Assembly: GCA_016286555.1 (NCBI GenBank)
Contig: JAEETA010000001.1
Location: forward strand, 62,001 to 126,000
DNA from: Lachnospiraceae bacterium
GTDB taxonomy: Bacteria; Bacillota; Clostridia; Lachnospirales; Lachnospiraceae
DNA: 64,000 nt
Direction of reading: 5' to 3'
The stretch's first letter is position 1. Each line of letters starts with the position of its first letter. Made by a program: the position numbers and the translations under genes. Under the pieces are notes generated by a model that saw nothing but the letters and a program-made list of their open reading frames with translations, searched no databases and had not been told where the DNA came from. Shown here piece after piece: positions 32,545 to 39,807 of this stretch.

Positions 32545-33722
32545 TCCTTCACCTCCCCCACCGTAAACACATCAAATCTGTCCAGCACATCCGGGGAGAT
32601 GTCCTGCCCCAGTCCCGGCAGTTCCGGAACCTCCAGCAGGCCGTCTGTCGCGTCGTATTTGTACAGACCGTATTTGAAGTTGTAATCATTCAGGGTGTGT
32701 ACGTGATGCTCATGAAGCAGGAAATTGGGGATCACCGCGCCGAGGTGGATGGAAGCCGCCTGGTTGATAGGGCCGCCGCAGGTGTGGCTGGAAATGGATG
32801 CGCCGAAGCTCTCCGCCAGGTCCGCCACCTTTTTGAACTCGGTAATGCCACCCGTGTTACACACATCCGGCATGAGCACTTTTGTGGATCTGTTCTCCAG
32901 GAAGGGCAGGATACCCGTTCTGCCGGGGATCCGTTCTCCCGTTGCCAGAGGGAAGGGGCTCTTCTCCGCCACCAGTTTCATCTGGTGCGGATCCGGCTCT
33001 ACCGGTTCCTCAAAGAAGAGGATGTTGGTGCCTCGGGCCGCCTCGATGGTGCGGTAGGCGTCCTCCAGTCCCGTCATGGCGTTGTTCTCGATGATGATCT
33101 CACCGTCGCTTCCCAGTCCCTGTTGCACCGCAAGCATGCGCTCCCGGATCAGCTTGTAGAAATCCTGATCAAAAGGATGATAGCGATCCACCCGGGTCAC
33201 ATTCCCCGCTGCGTCGTAGCGGAAGAAGTTTGCCTTCACGTATTGGTATCCCTTATCCCGGGCTCTCCTTGCCACCGTTTCGAATTCCTCGGGAGTGATG
33301 GGCGGCTGATCCGTGTCAGGATAGCCGAACTCAATGTGGCTCAGGTACACGGGAACCTTCTCCCGCACCTTTCCTCCCAACAGTTTGTACACCGGGACTC
33401 CCAGAGCCTTGCCCTTAATGTCCCAGAGAGCGATATCGATGGCACTGATGGCGGAAATGGTAAGGGGGCCGCCCAGGGCTTCCCAGCCGCCGCGAAATCT
33501 GTGCCAGATGGCCTCGGTCTCAAAAGGATCTCTGCCGATCAGGAGACCGGCCAGCTCTTTGATGTACTCCGCCACTGCGGGGATGCCCACGCCGTAGACG
33601 ATGGGCTCGCCGACACCGTAGATCCCTTCGTCGGTGTAGAGCCTGACGAAAACCATATGATGTTTGCCCACTTTGAAGGGCCCGTTGTTGTCGATATAGA
33701 TTTTTGCACCCGTGATCTTCAT
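32541..33722 (-). CDS. Enolase-superfamily enzyme, mandelate racemase subgroup (dehydratase/racemase-like)
   Basis: A 393-residue protein with an alpha+beta capping domain (1-125) and a (beta/alpha)7-beta barrel. Magnesium ligands are E212 (IIENN, replacing the usual Asp), E238 (FFEEP) and E263 (ATGERI). A D286/H313 dyad (LMPDVCNTGG, SSHTCGGP) is the base typical of the mandelate racemase and acid-sugar dehydratase subgroup. The second-strand motif is KAN (K163-N165) rather than KxK. The substrate is a carboxylate, but the sulfur-operon context argues against an ordinary sugar acid. The start overlaps the ATPase stop by ATGA and its end overlaps the DszB-like gene by 4 bp. Confidence 0.82.
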   Translation of the reverse strand: MKITGAKIYIDNNGPFKVGKHHMVFVRLYTDEGIYGVGEPIVYGVGIPAVAEYIKELAGLLIGRDPFETEAIWHRFRGGWEALGGPLTISAISAIDIALWDIKGKALGVPVYKLLGGKVREKVPVYLSHIEFGYPDTDQPPITPEEFETVARRARDKGYQYVKANFFRYDAAGNVTRVDRYHPFDQDFYKLIRERMLAVQQGLGSDGEIIIENNAMTGLEDAYRTIEAARGTNILFFEEPVEPDPHQMKLVAEKSPFPLATGERIPGRTGILPFLENRSTKVLMPDVCNTGGITEFKKVADLAESFGASISSHTCGGPINQAASIHLGAVIPNFLLHEHHVHTLNDYNFKYGLYKYDATDGLLEVPELPGLGQDISPDVLDRFDVFTVGEVKE

Positions 33723-34483
33723 ATGTTGTACTCCGATCCCTCAAGCATTTTTACCTTTACCAGGAACTGCCTGAGTCTTTCGTTGGACGGCTTGTCAAAG
33801 ATCTCCTTTGCGGTGCCGTCCGCTACGATCTTGCCGTTCTCCAGGAAAATGACCCTGTCTGCCACTTTCCGGACAAAATCCATCTCGTGAGTCACCAGCA
33901 GGATGGTATTTCCTTCCTGAGCGATGGTTTTGATGGTAAGGAGCACCTCTCCCACCAGCTCCGGATCCAGTGCCGATGTGGGCTCGTCCATCAGGAGGAG
34001 TTCAGGATCCATGGACAGTGCTCTGGCGATGGCCACACGCTGCTGCTGGCCACCGGAAAGATGTGCGGGATAATGATTGATCCTGTCCAGCATTCCCACC
34101 TTGTCGATCTCCCGAAGGGCGATCTCCCGGGCCTCTTCTTTTCCCAGTTTTTTTACCGTCACGAGTCCTTCCATGATGTTTTCCAGCGCGTTTTTGTTCT
34201 TCAGGAGATTGAACTGCTGGAACACCATCTCCGTATGCTGCCGCAGGGAAAGAATCTCTTTGTGGTTTTTGGTGGTAAGGTCGTATTTCTGATCATGGAA
34301 AGAGATGCTGCCGGATTCCGGTTTTTCCAGACGGTTCAGACATCTGATCAGGGTGGATTTTCCCGTTCCGGAAGGACCGATGATGGCCACCACCTGACCC
34401 TTTTCAATGTCCAGATCGATGTGATCCAGCACCTGGTTGTCACCGAATTTTTTGGACAGATCTCTGATCTCAACAAACGCCAT
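33719..34483 (-). CDS. Amino-acid-type ABC transporter ATP-binding protein (GlnQ-like)
   Basis: From ATG 34483 (AAGGTG upstream) the protein has 254 residues: Walker A GPSGTGKST, Q-loop MVFQQFNLL, signature LSGGQQQRVAIARALS, Walker B LLLMDEPTSALDPE and H-loop VTHEM. It groups with polar amino acid importers, matching the type 3 binding protein and HisM-like permease of the same operon. The start lies 14 bp inside the permease gene end, so translation is coupled. A GTG three codons upstream is an alternative start. Confidence 0.92.
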   Translation of the reverse strand: MAFVEIRDLSKKFGDNQVLDHIDLDIEKGQVVAIIGPSGTGKSTLIRCLNRLEKPESGSISFHDQKYDLTTKNHKEILSLRQHTEMVFQQFNLLKNKNALENIMEGLVTVKKLGKEEAREIALREIDKVGMLDRINHYPAHLSGGQQQRVAIARALSMDPELLLMDEPTSALDPELVGEVLLTIKTIAQEGNTILLVTHEMDFVRKVADRVIFLENGKIVADGTAKEIFDKPSNERLRQFLVKVKMLEGSEYNI

Positions 34484-35276
34484 TTGCAACACCTTCTTTC
34501 ACGGGGCGGGCAGCGGATACAGTCTGCAGATTCTTTCTGAGCGCCTCCAGTTCCTCTGCTTTCAGCTCGGGAGCTTCCTTGGGTACTCGCACCTTTTTCT
34601 CCAGCCGCTTGATGATAAATTCCAGTACCAGGGTGATGACCCAATAGATGATCCCCAGGGAGACGTAGACTTCAAAGTAGCGGTAATTCCTTCCTGCCAG
34701 AATCTTGCCCACCGCCGTCATCTCCACGACGCCGCAGGAAAATGCCAGGGAGGTTCCCTTGATGAGACCGATAATGGAATTGCCCAGAGGCAGGAGTGCT
34801 ACCTCGCCGGCCTGGGGGAAGATGATCCGACGGAACACCTGGAAATTGCTCATACCCAGCGCTTTTCCCGCTTCGATCTGGCCCTTGTCCACGGAAAGGA
34901 TGGCGGAACGGATGGTCTCGGAATCAAATGCCGAGTGGTTCAGGCCCAGGGCGATGATGGCAAACACGATCCCCGGAATGCCGTTCACGTTGTACTCCGT
35001 TCCCCGGTAATAATTCACGTACCGGAGGAAAATGGGAATGCCGAAGTAGGTGGCATAAAGCTGCACAATGATGGGAGTTCCTCTCATGAGGGACACAAAG
35101 GCCACCGCAATTTTAGAAAGCACCGGGACATTGGCAACCCGGATCAGGGCGATGACCACACCCAGCAGGAAGCTGATGATCAGTGCAAAGAACACCAGTT
35201 CCAGAGTTACGGGCAGTTCCTCCAACAGTTTGGGTATTTGGGTAAATACCAGTTTCAGATCAAATAAGTTTGGCAT
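34470..35276 (-). CDS. Amino-acid-type ABC transporter permease (HisM/GlnP-like)
   Basis: From ATG 35276 the protein has 268 residues: a periplasmic N-terminal stretch, then about five membrane helices. The EAA coupling loop reads GQIEAGKALGMSNFQVFRRIIFPQA, and RGTPIIVQLYATYFGIP is the standard entry motif of this family. A charged C-terminal tail (about 30 residues) is longer than usual. It overlaps the ATPase by 14 bp. The in-frame extension to 35375 would overlap the upstream FMN-protein gene and shows no similarity. Only one permease is encoded, so it should act as a homodimer. Confidence 0.9.
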   Translation of the reverse strand: MPNLFDLKLVFTQIPKLLEELPVTLELVFFALIISFLLGVVIALIRVANVPVLSKIAVAFVSLMRGTPIIVQLYATYFGIPIFLRYVNYYRGTEYNVNGIPGIVFAIIALGLNHSAFDSETIRSAILSVDKGQIEAGKALGMSNFQVFRRIIFPQAGEVALLPLGNSIIGLIKGTSLAFSCGVVEMTAVGKILAGRNYRYFEVYVSLGIIYWVITLVLEFIIKRLEKKVRVPKEAPELKAEELEALRKNLQTVSAARPVKEGVANGVC

Positions 35277-35289
35277 TTTTTCTACCTCG

Positions 35290-35754
35290 CTATCCGATAA
35301 AGTCTTTGTCGAGATGGCCCAGTTCCGGGAACTGTTCTCTTTCCAGCCTTCTCCGTACGGTAAGTGTGTCCTCATAGATATCCGTGGGATCCACGATCCA
35401 GATGCCGGCCAGCTCGCTTTCCGGATCTGCAGCCGTCAGTTCCCTGTATTTTTCCTCAAAAGCGGGACCAACGATGATATCTCTGTACGGGATCCCTTTG
35501 ATCACGAAGCTCTCGCCGATCTCGGAGAGGAGGGTCAACGCGACCTTTTTGCCAAACCAGAGAGCATAGGTCAGATCTCTGGTAGCTTGTGAGGTTTCCA
35601 GCTGTTCGTACAGGACCAGCCTTCCTTCCTCATCCACACCCGCTTCCGGCAGGACGGTGGAGCTTACCTCCCCTTTCGCGTCCACGGTGGAAAGGGTAAG
35701 GATCGTATTCTTACTGCCGATCAGTGCGATCAGCTTTTCATCCAATTTTGCCAA
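35290..35754 (-). CDS. Pyridoxamine 5'-phosphate oxidase-family FMN-binding split-barrel protein
   Basis: A 154-residue single-domain protein with the split-barrel pattern: LIGSKNTILTLSTVDAKGEV (strands 1-2), GRLVLYEQLETSQATRDL (FMN phosphate region) and KKVALTLLSEIGESFVIKG. It lacks the C-terminal substrate region of true PdxH. Family members reduce flavins, haem or F420-linked substrates. It overlaps the radical SAM gene's end by 17 bp, so the two are made together, and an electron-supplying role for that enzyme is plausible. No substrate is evident. Confidence 0.78.
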   Translation of the reverse strand: MAKLDEKLIALIGSKNTILTLSTVDAKGEVSSTVLPEAGVDEEGRLVLYEQLETSQATRDLTYALWFGKKVALTLLSEIGESFVIKGIPYRDIIVGPAFEEKYRELTAADPESELAGIWIVDPTDIYEDTLTVRRRLEREQFPELGHLDKDFIG

Positions 35755-37033
35755 GTTCCGACCTCCTGCGTATTCTGTCCAGATCTCCCGAGGGCTGGTT
35801 TCCGCTTCTCGCGTAATCTCTGGAGTAGTTGTTCAGTCCGTATGCATCATGCAGAGCGCTGATGCCCTGTGACAGCCTGACGTAGTAGTCAAGGGAGGGG
35901 GATACCTGATTTTTGAAGATGGTGTTCTGGTACACTCTCCAGACAAAATCCACTACCTGTATCCCCTTTTGGGAAAGTAAGTCTGCTTCCTTCAGCACCG
36001 ACTCCAGCGCCTCGTCCTCGGTTTTGAATCCGTGGGGCGTTGCCAGCTCCAATCCGCCGATGATGTCGGTGTAGACATTTCCCTTTCCGAAGATGGACAC
36101 GGCCTCCTCCAGTCTGCCTTTCCATCCGTCATAACCGATGTGACGGGCCTTGCCGGGACAGATCCATTGGAAGAGCTCTTTGTTCAACACTTCGATGTTG
36201 GCGGTGTAGATCCCGATGCCTCCCTCATCTCTCAGCCGCTCCAGCTGCTGTCCGTCCAGTGCGGTGGTGACCAGGGAAGCTTTTAAGGGAAATCTGCTGA
36301 AAAGTTTTTTGATCCGCACCAGACTGTCCAGGCACAGCTCCAGCTCGTCATCCAGAAGCTTTGCACCTCCCAGAAGGGAACCTTGCGTTGCGTTGAATTG
36401 AAGGAAACGGCCTTTCTGTTTCAGGGCTTCCTGCAGGGTCTCCGCCAGATCGTCCGGGTCGACTCTGAGCTGATGTCCGCATTTTTTCTCCTGAACGCCG
36501 TAGACGCCGATGCCGCAATACTTACATCCGTCTCCCGGAGTGTCCCAGAACTCACAGTACTTGTTCAGCTCCGAATCGATGCGCTTTCCTCTGACATTGG
36601 CTACCTTCCACATGGGAGTGCCTTTGCTTGTCACCTTGTCGTAATAGTCCGGCTTCCTCCAGAACTCTGCTTCCTCGTAGATCCTTCCCTGATCAGTTAT
36701 GACGATTCTGTCATTTTCATCCACATCGATGAGGTAGGGATCTCGAAGGACTACCTCGTCATCGGAGACACATCCGTTACAGACGAGGGTTCCGTCTCTG
36801 AGAACCAGTCCTTCCACTGTGGTGGAATCCGATTCTCCGGTGAGATGAATGCCGTTGGTGTGATGAATGTTTACATCGATTTTCGCTCTGGCTGCTGCGG
36901 AGAGCACATATCCTCTTCTGTGCAGGTCCGTTTTCAGGATTGTAAAGATCGGAACATCCGGATGATGCTCTATCACTTTTTCGATGCTGTCCTCCCGCTC
37001 TCTCCAGTCGGGTATCTTGATCTGAATCGCCAT
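35738..37033 (-). CDS. Radical SAM protein with non-standard CX9CX2C cluster motif
   Basis: A 431-residue protein. Instead of CX3CX2C, the likely 4Fe-4S ligands are C160, C170 and C173 (NKYCEFWDTPGDGCKYCGIG), spaced CX9CX2C as in Elp3, though nothing else resembles Elp3. An aromatic/Gly segment follows and later GGLELATPHGFKTEDEA fits SAM-barrel strands. Residues 1-150 form an extra N-terminal domain with CNGC (85-88), and a lone C185 lies close to the cluster. GGGAGAGGG precedes the start. It is the first gene of the eight-gene operon. The reaction is unknown; C-S bond cleavage or rearrangement of the imported compound is inference from neighbours. Confidence 0.78.
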   Translation of the reverse strand: MAIQIKIPDWREREDSIEKVIEHHPDVPIFTILKTDLHRRGYVLSAAARAKIDVNIHHTNGIHLTGESDSTTVEGLVLRDGTLVCNGCVSDDEVVLRDPYLIDVDENDRIVITDQGRIYEEAEFWRKPDYYDKVTSKGTPMWKVANVRGKRIDSELNKYCEFWDTPGDGCKYCGIGVYGVQEKKCGHQLRVDPDDLAETLQEALKQKGRFLQFNATQGSLLGGAKLLDDELELCLDSLVRIKKLFSRFPLKASLVTTALDGQQLERLRDEGGIGIYTANIEVLNKELFQWICPGKARHIGYDGWKGRLEEAVSIFGKGNVYTDIIGGLELATPHGFKTEDEALESVLKEADLLSQKGIQVVDFVWRVYQNTIFKNQVSPSLDYYVRLSQGISALHDAYGLNNYSRDYARSGNQPSGDLDRIRRRSELGKIG

Positions 37034-37098
37034 TCCGTAACCCTCTCCCTCATAATCTTCTTTGCTTTATTGTTTCCCGGTGGTTTGTAATTGAGAGA

Positions 37099-37127
37099 AT
37101 ATTATCATTTTGTTTCGGGCCGGAAAA
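37099..37127 (-). promoter_or_regulatory. Weak putative promoter of the radical SAM operon
   Basis: Minus strand TTTTCC (37127-37122), 17-bp spacer, TAATAT (37104-37099), 66 bp before the start. The -35 box is a poor match, which would suit an activated promoter. Confidence 0.32.
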
Positions 37128-37138
37128 TTACGGGGTTG

Positions 37139-37154
37139 TTATCATCCGAGATAA
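37139..37154. promoter_or_regulatory. Operator-like inverted repeat upstream of the radical SAM operon
   Basis: TTATC (37139-37143) and GATAA (37150-37154) flank a 6-bp centre, 12 bp upstream of the putative -35, the usual place for a LysR-type activator. Confidence 0.35.
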
Positions 37155-37199
37155 GGAAAACTTATTACAGCAGGACGATTAACCGAACTTCGCCTATTT

Positions 37200-37264
37200 C
37201 GCCTATTATAGAAGGCTTCGCTTCGCCTATTACAGAAAGCTTCGCTTCGCTCGCTTTCTGTAAT
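37200..37264. repeat. 24-bp tandem repeat running into a hairpin
   Basis: Two copies of a 24-bp unit (37200-37223 and 37224-37247, starting CGCCTATTA and ending GCTTCGCTT) differ at two positions. The second copy contributes ATTACAGAAAGC (37229-37240), which pairs perfectly with GCTTTCTGTAAT (37253-37264). Confidence 0.75.
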
Positions 37265-37290
37265 CGTCATGCTGTCGCACGACGATTACA

Positions 37291-37350
37291 CGAATAAAAA
37301 GGGACCCGGGAGCTGGTGCAAGCACCGCTTCCGGGTCCCTTTTTTATTCG
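37291..37350. terminator. Bidirectional Rho-independent terminator downstream of glgA
   Basis: CGAATAAAAAGGGACCCGG (37291-37309) pairs with the arm at 37331-37350, with an inner GGTGC/GCACC pair. T-runs occur on both strands. On the minus strand it ends the glgA transcript. Confidence 0.88.
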
Positions 37351-37365
37351 TAAATAGACTTGCTC

Positions 37366-38811
37366 CTAGCCTATGAGCCAGTCGTACATCTCCTGATATT
37401 TATTCGCGGACACGGCCCAGGAATAGTCCACGGCCATGGCGCGGTCCACGATCTTGTTCCACTCTCTGCGGCGGTCGTAGTAGACCTGCTCGGCGTAACG
37501 GATGGTGCGGAGCAGCTCGTGGGCGTTGTAGTTCACGAAGGAGAATCCGGTGCCGGTCCCCTCGTACTCGTTGTAGGGAATAACGGTGTCCTTCAGACCG
37601 CCGGTCTCGCGGACGATGGGCACGGTGCCGTAATGCAGGGCGATGAGCTGGCTCAAGCCGCAGGGCTCAAAGAGAGAGGGCATAAGGTATGCATCACAGG
37701 CTGCGTAGATCTTGTGGGAAAGACCGTCGGAGTAGTAAATGTTCGCGGACACCTTCCCGGAATACTTCCAGTCGAAGTGGCGGAACATGTTCTCGTACCG
37801 CTCCTCGCCGGTGCCCAGCACCACCAGCTGAATGTCATCCTGACAGAGCTCGTCCATGATGTAGGCCACCAGATCCAGACCCTTCTGATCCGTAAGGCGG
37901 GAGACGATACCGATCATCATCTTCTTCTCATCCACGGTGAGCCCCAGTTCCTCCTGGAGGGCACGCTTGTTTTTCACCTTCTCCTTGCGGAAGTTCACGG
38001 CGTTGTATTTTTTCACGATCTGATGATCCGTGGAAGGATCGAAATCACTGTAGTCGATGCCGTTCACGATACCCCGGAGGGAATTGGCCCGGGCACGTAG
38101 CAGCCCGTCCAGACCCTCGCCGTAGAAGGGCATTTTGATCTCCTCGGCATAAGTGTCGGACACGGTAGTCACCGCATCGGCAAAGACGATACCGCCCTTT
38201 AAGAGGTTGGCGTCCTTGTAGGACTCCAGCTTATCGGGAGTGAAATAGTAATCGGGAAGTCCGGTGAGATCCTTCACGGTCTTCACATCCCATTTTCCCT
38301 GGAACTTCAGGTTGTGGATGGTGATGACGGTCTTGATCCCGTGGTAGAATTCGCCGCCGGCAAAACGCTCCTTCAGATAAACGGGAATGAGGCCGGTCTG
38401 CCAGTCGTGGCAGTGGATCAGGTCAGGGCGAAAATCGATGACGGGCAGTGCGGAAAGCACGGCCTTACAGAAATATGCATAGCGCTCAATCTCGTAGCGG
38501 GGATCGTCGTTGTAGACCTTGGGCCCGCTGAAATAGAACTCATTGTCGATGAAATAGTAATGCACGCCGTCGATCTGGGCGTGGAAAATACCCACATAGA
38601 CATTCTGCCAGTTGTAGTCCATATAGAAATGGTCCACATAGGTGAGCTTGTCCTTCATCTCCTGCTTCATACAGGCGTATTTCGGAAGAAAAACACGAAC
38701 GTCGAAGTATTTCCGGTCAATGTACTTCGGAAGGCTGCCCACAACGTCTGCCAGGCCGCCCGTCTTTACAAAAGGAACTCCCTCCGATGCCACAAACAAA
38801 ACCTTTTTCAT
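37366..38811 (-). CDS. glgA: Glycogen synthase (ADP-glucose starch synthase, GT5)
   Basis: From ATG 38811 (GGAGG 10 bp upstream) the protein has 481 residues. The N-terminal ADP-glucose loop KVLFVASEGVPFVKTGGLAD is diagnostic of GT5 GlgA. Further motifs are HCHDWQTGLIPVYL, TIHNLKFQGKW, SRLTDQKGLDLV and the C-terminal PSLFEPCGLSQL. The enzyme extends alpha-1,4-glucan chains in the cytoplasm. No glgB, glgC, glgD or glgP is adjacent, so the gene stands apart from a glycogen operon. An earlier ATG at 38820 sits too close to the ribosome-binding site. Confidence 0.94.
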   Translation of the reverse strand: MKKVLFVASEGVPFVKTGGLADVVGSLPKYIDRKYFDVRVFLPKYACMKQEMKDKLTYVDHFYMDYNWQNVYVGIFHAQIDGVHYYFIDNEFYFSGPKVYNDDPRYEIERYAYFCKAVLSALPVIDFRPDLIHCHDWQTGLIPVYLKERFAGGEFYHGIKTVITIHNLKFQGKWDVKTVKDLTGLPDYYFTPDKLESYKDANLLKGGIVFADAVTTVSDTYAEEIKMPFYGEGLDGLLRARANSLRGIVNGIDYSDFDPSTDHQIVKKYNAVNFRKEKVKNKRALQEELGLTVDEKKMMIGIVSRLTDQKGLDLVAYIMDELCQDDIQLVVLGTGEERYENMFRHFDWKYSGKVSANIYYSDGLSHKIYAACDAYLMPSLFEPCGLSQLIALHYGTVPIVRETGGLKDTVIPYNEYEGTGTGFSFVNYNAHELLRTIRYAEQVYYDRRREWNKIVDRAMAVDYSWAVSANKYQEMYDWLIG

Positions 38812-38880
38812 GAACTGCATACCTCCGGATTTTTATCGTAACGCTCTGCTGCTTATGAAAAAACCTTCTCTGATGCTTTA

Positions 38881-39807
38881 TTACCTTGCGTCCAGCGCGG
38901 ACTGAATGTCTTCCTTCATAGCCAGGACCGCTGCGCGGGATGCGTCCGCATAGCCCTCTTCCCCGTAGTAGGCATAGCTTTCCTGCTTGTATGCCGCGAT
39001 GATTCCGCGGGAGGAATTGATGATGGCACCCAGGCCGTCCTCGTTGAAGAAATAGGCCAGGTCTGCGCCCTTACCGCCCTGTGCGCCGTAGCCGGGCACC
39101 AGGATAAAGGCCTTGGGCATAATCTTCCGCAGGAGCTTTCCCTGCTCGGGATAGGTGGCTCCCACCACGGCACCCACATTGCTGTAATCGCCGTCCATGC
39201 AGTCAGCGCCCCATTCTACGACCTTCTCGCCCACCAGCTCATACAGGGGCTTGCCGTCTACGATCCGATCCTGGAACTCTCCGCTGGAAGGGTTGGAAGT
39301 CTTCACCAGAACGAAGATACCCTTATCCTCCTGCTTGCAGATATCCACGAAGGGCTTCACACCGTCGCTGCCCAGGTAAGGATTCACGGTGACAAAATCT
39401 TCGTCAAATCCCGCAAAGGAATTGCTGCCCACCTGCACCTTGCCGATGTGCCCCACAGCGTATGCCTGGGAAGTGGAACCGATGTCACCGCGCTTGATAT
39501 CGCCGATGACGATAAGACCCTTGCTCTTGCAATACTCCACGGTACGGTGGAAAGCCATCAGACCGGAAATACCGAACTGCTCATACATGGCGATCTGGGG
39601 CTTCACGGCGGGGATCAGATCACAGGTTGCATCCACGATGCCCTTGTTGTACTGCCAGATAGCCTCTGCTGCGCCCTCCAGGGTCTCTCCGAATTCTTTG
39701 AAGGCCTTCTTCTGAATGTGGGAAGGCACGTAGGAAAGCATGGGATCCAGGCCCACTACGATAGGTGCGTTCTTTTTCTGAATTTCCTGAATTAACTTAC
39801 TGATCAT
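38881..39807 (-). CDS. pyrF: Orotidine 5'-phosphate decarboxylase, long (type 2) form
   Basis: A 308-residue protein with the catalytic Asp-Lys-Asp region IVIGDIKRGDIGSTSQAYA and the phosphate-binding FILVPGYGAQGGKGADL. The N-terminal VVGLDPMLSYVP and overall length fit the PyrF_2 group found in many Clostridia rather than the short ~235-residue enzyme. It makes UMP from OMP, the last step of de novo pyrimidine synthesis; its product is the substrate of PyrH at the window's left end. Its start shares a base with the stop of the upstream TPR lipoprotein gene. Confidence 0.93.
   Translation of the reverse strand: MISKLIQEIQKKNAPIVVGLDPMLSYVPSHIQKKAFKEFGETLEGAAEAIWQYNKGIVDATCDLIPAVKPQIAMYEQFGISGLMAFHRTVEYCKSKGLIVIGDIKRGDIGSTSQAYAVGHIGKVQVGSNSFAGFDEDFVTVNPYLGSDGVKPFVDICKQEDKGIFVLVKTSNPSSGEFQDRIVDGKPLYELVGEKVVEWGADCMDGDYSNVGAVVGATYPEQGKLLRKIMPKAFILVPGYGAQGGKGADLAYFFNEDGLGAIINSSRGIIAAYKQESYAYYGEEGYADASRAAVLAMKEDIQSALDAR

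Larger units (their letters stand above)
37034..37365. other. 332-bp intergenic region between the radical SAM operon and glgA
   Basis: In order it holds a weak promoter (37099-37127), an operator-like inverted repeat (37139-37154), two 24-bp tandem repeats with a hairpin (37200-37264), and a bidirectional terminator (37291-37350). I see no gene. Confidence 0.6.

Noticed and set aside
37200-37247. Possible CRISPR repeats
   Set aside because: Only two adjacent 24-bp copies with no spacers and no cas genes.
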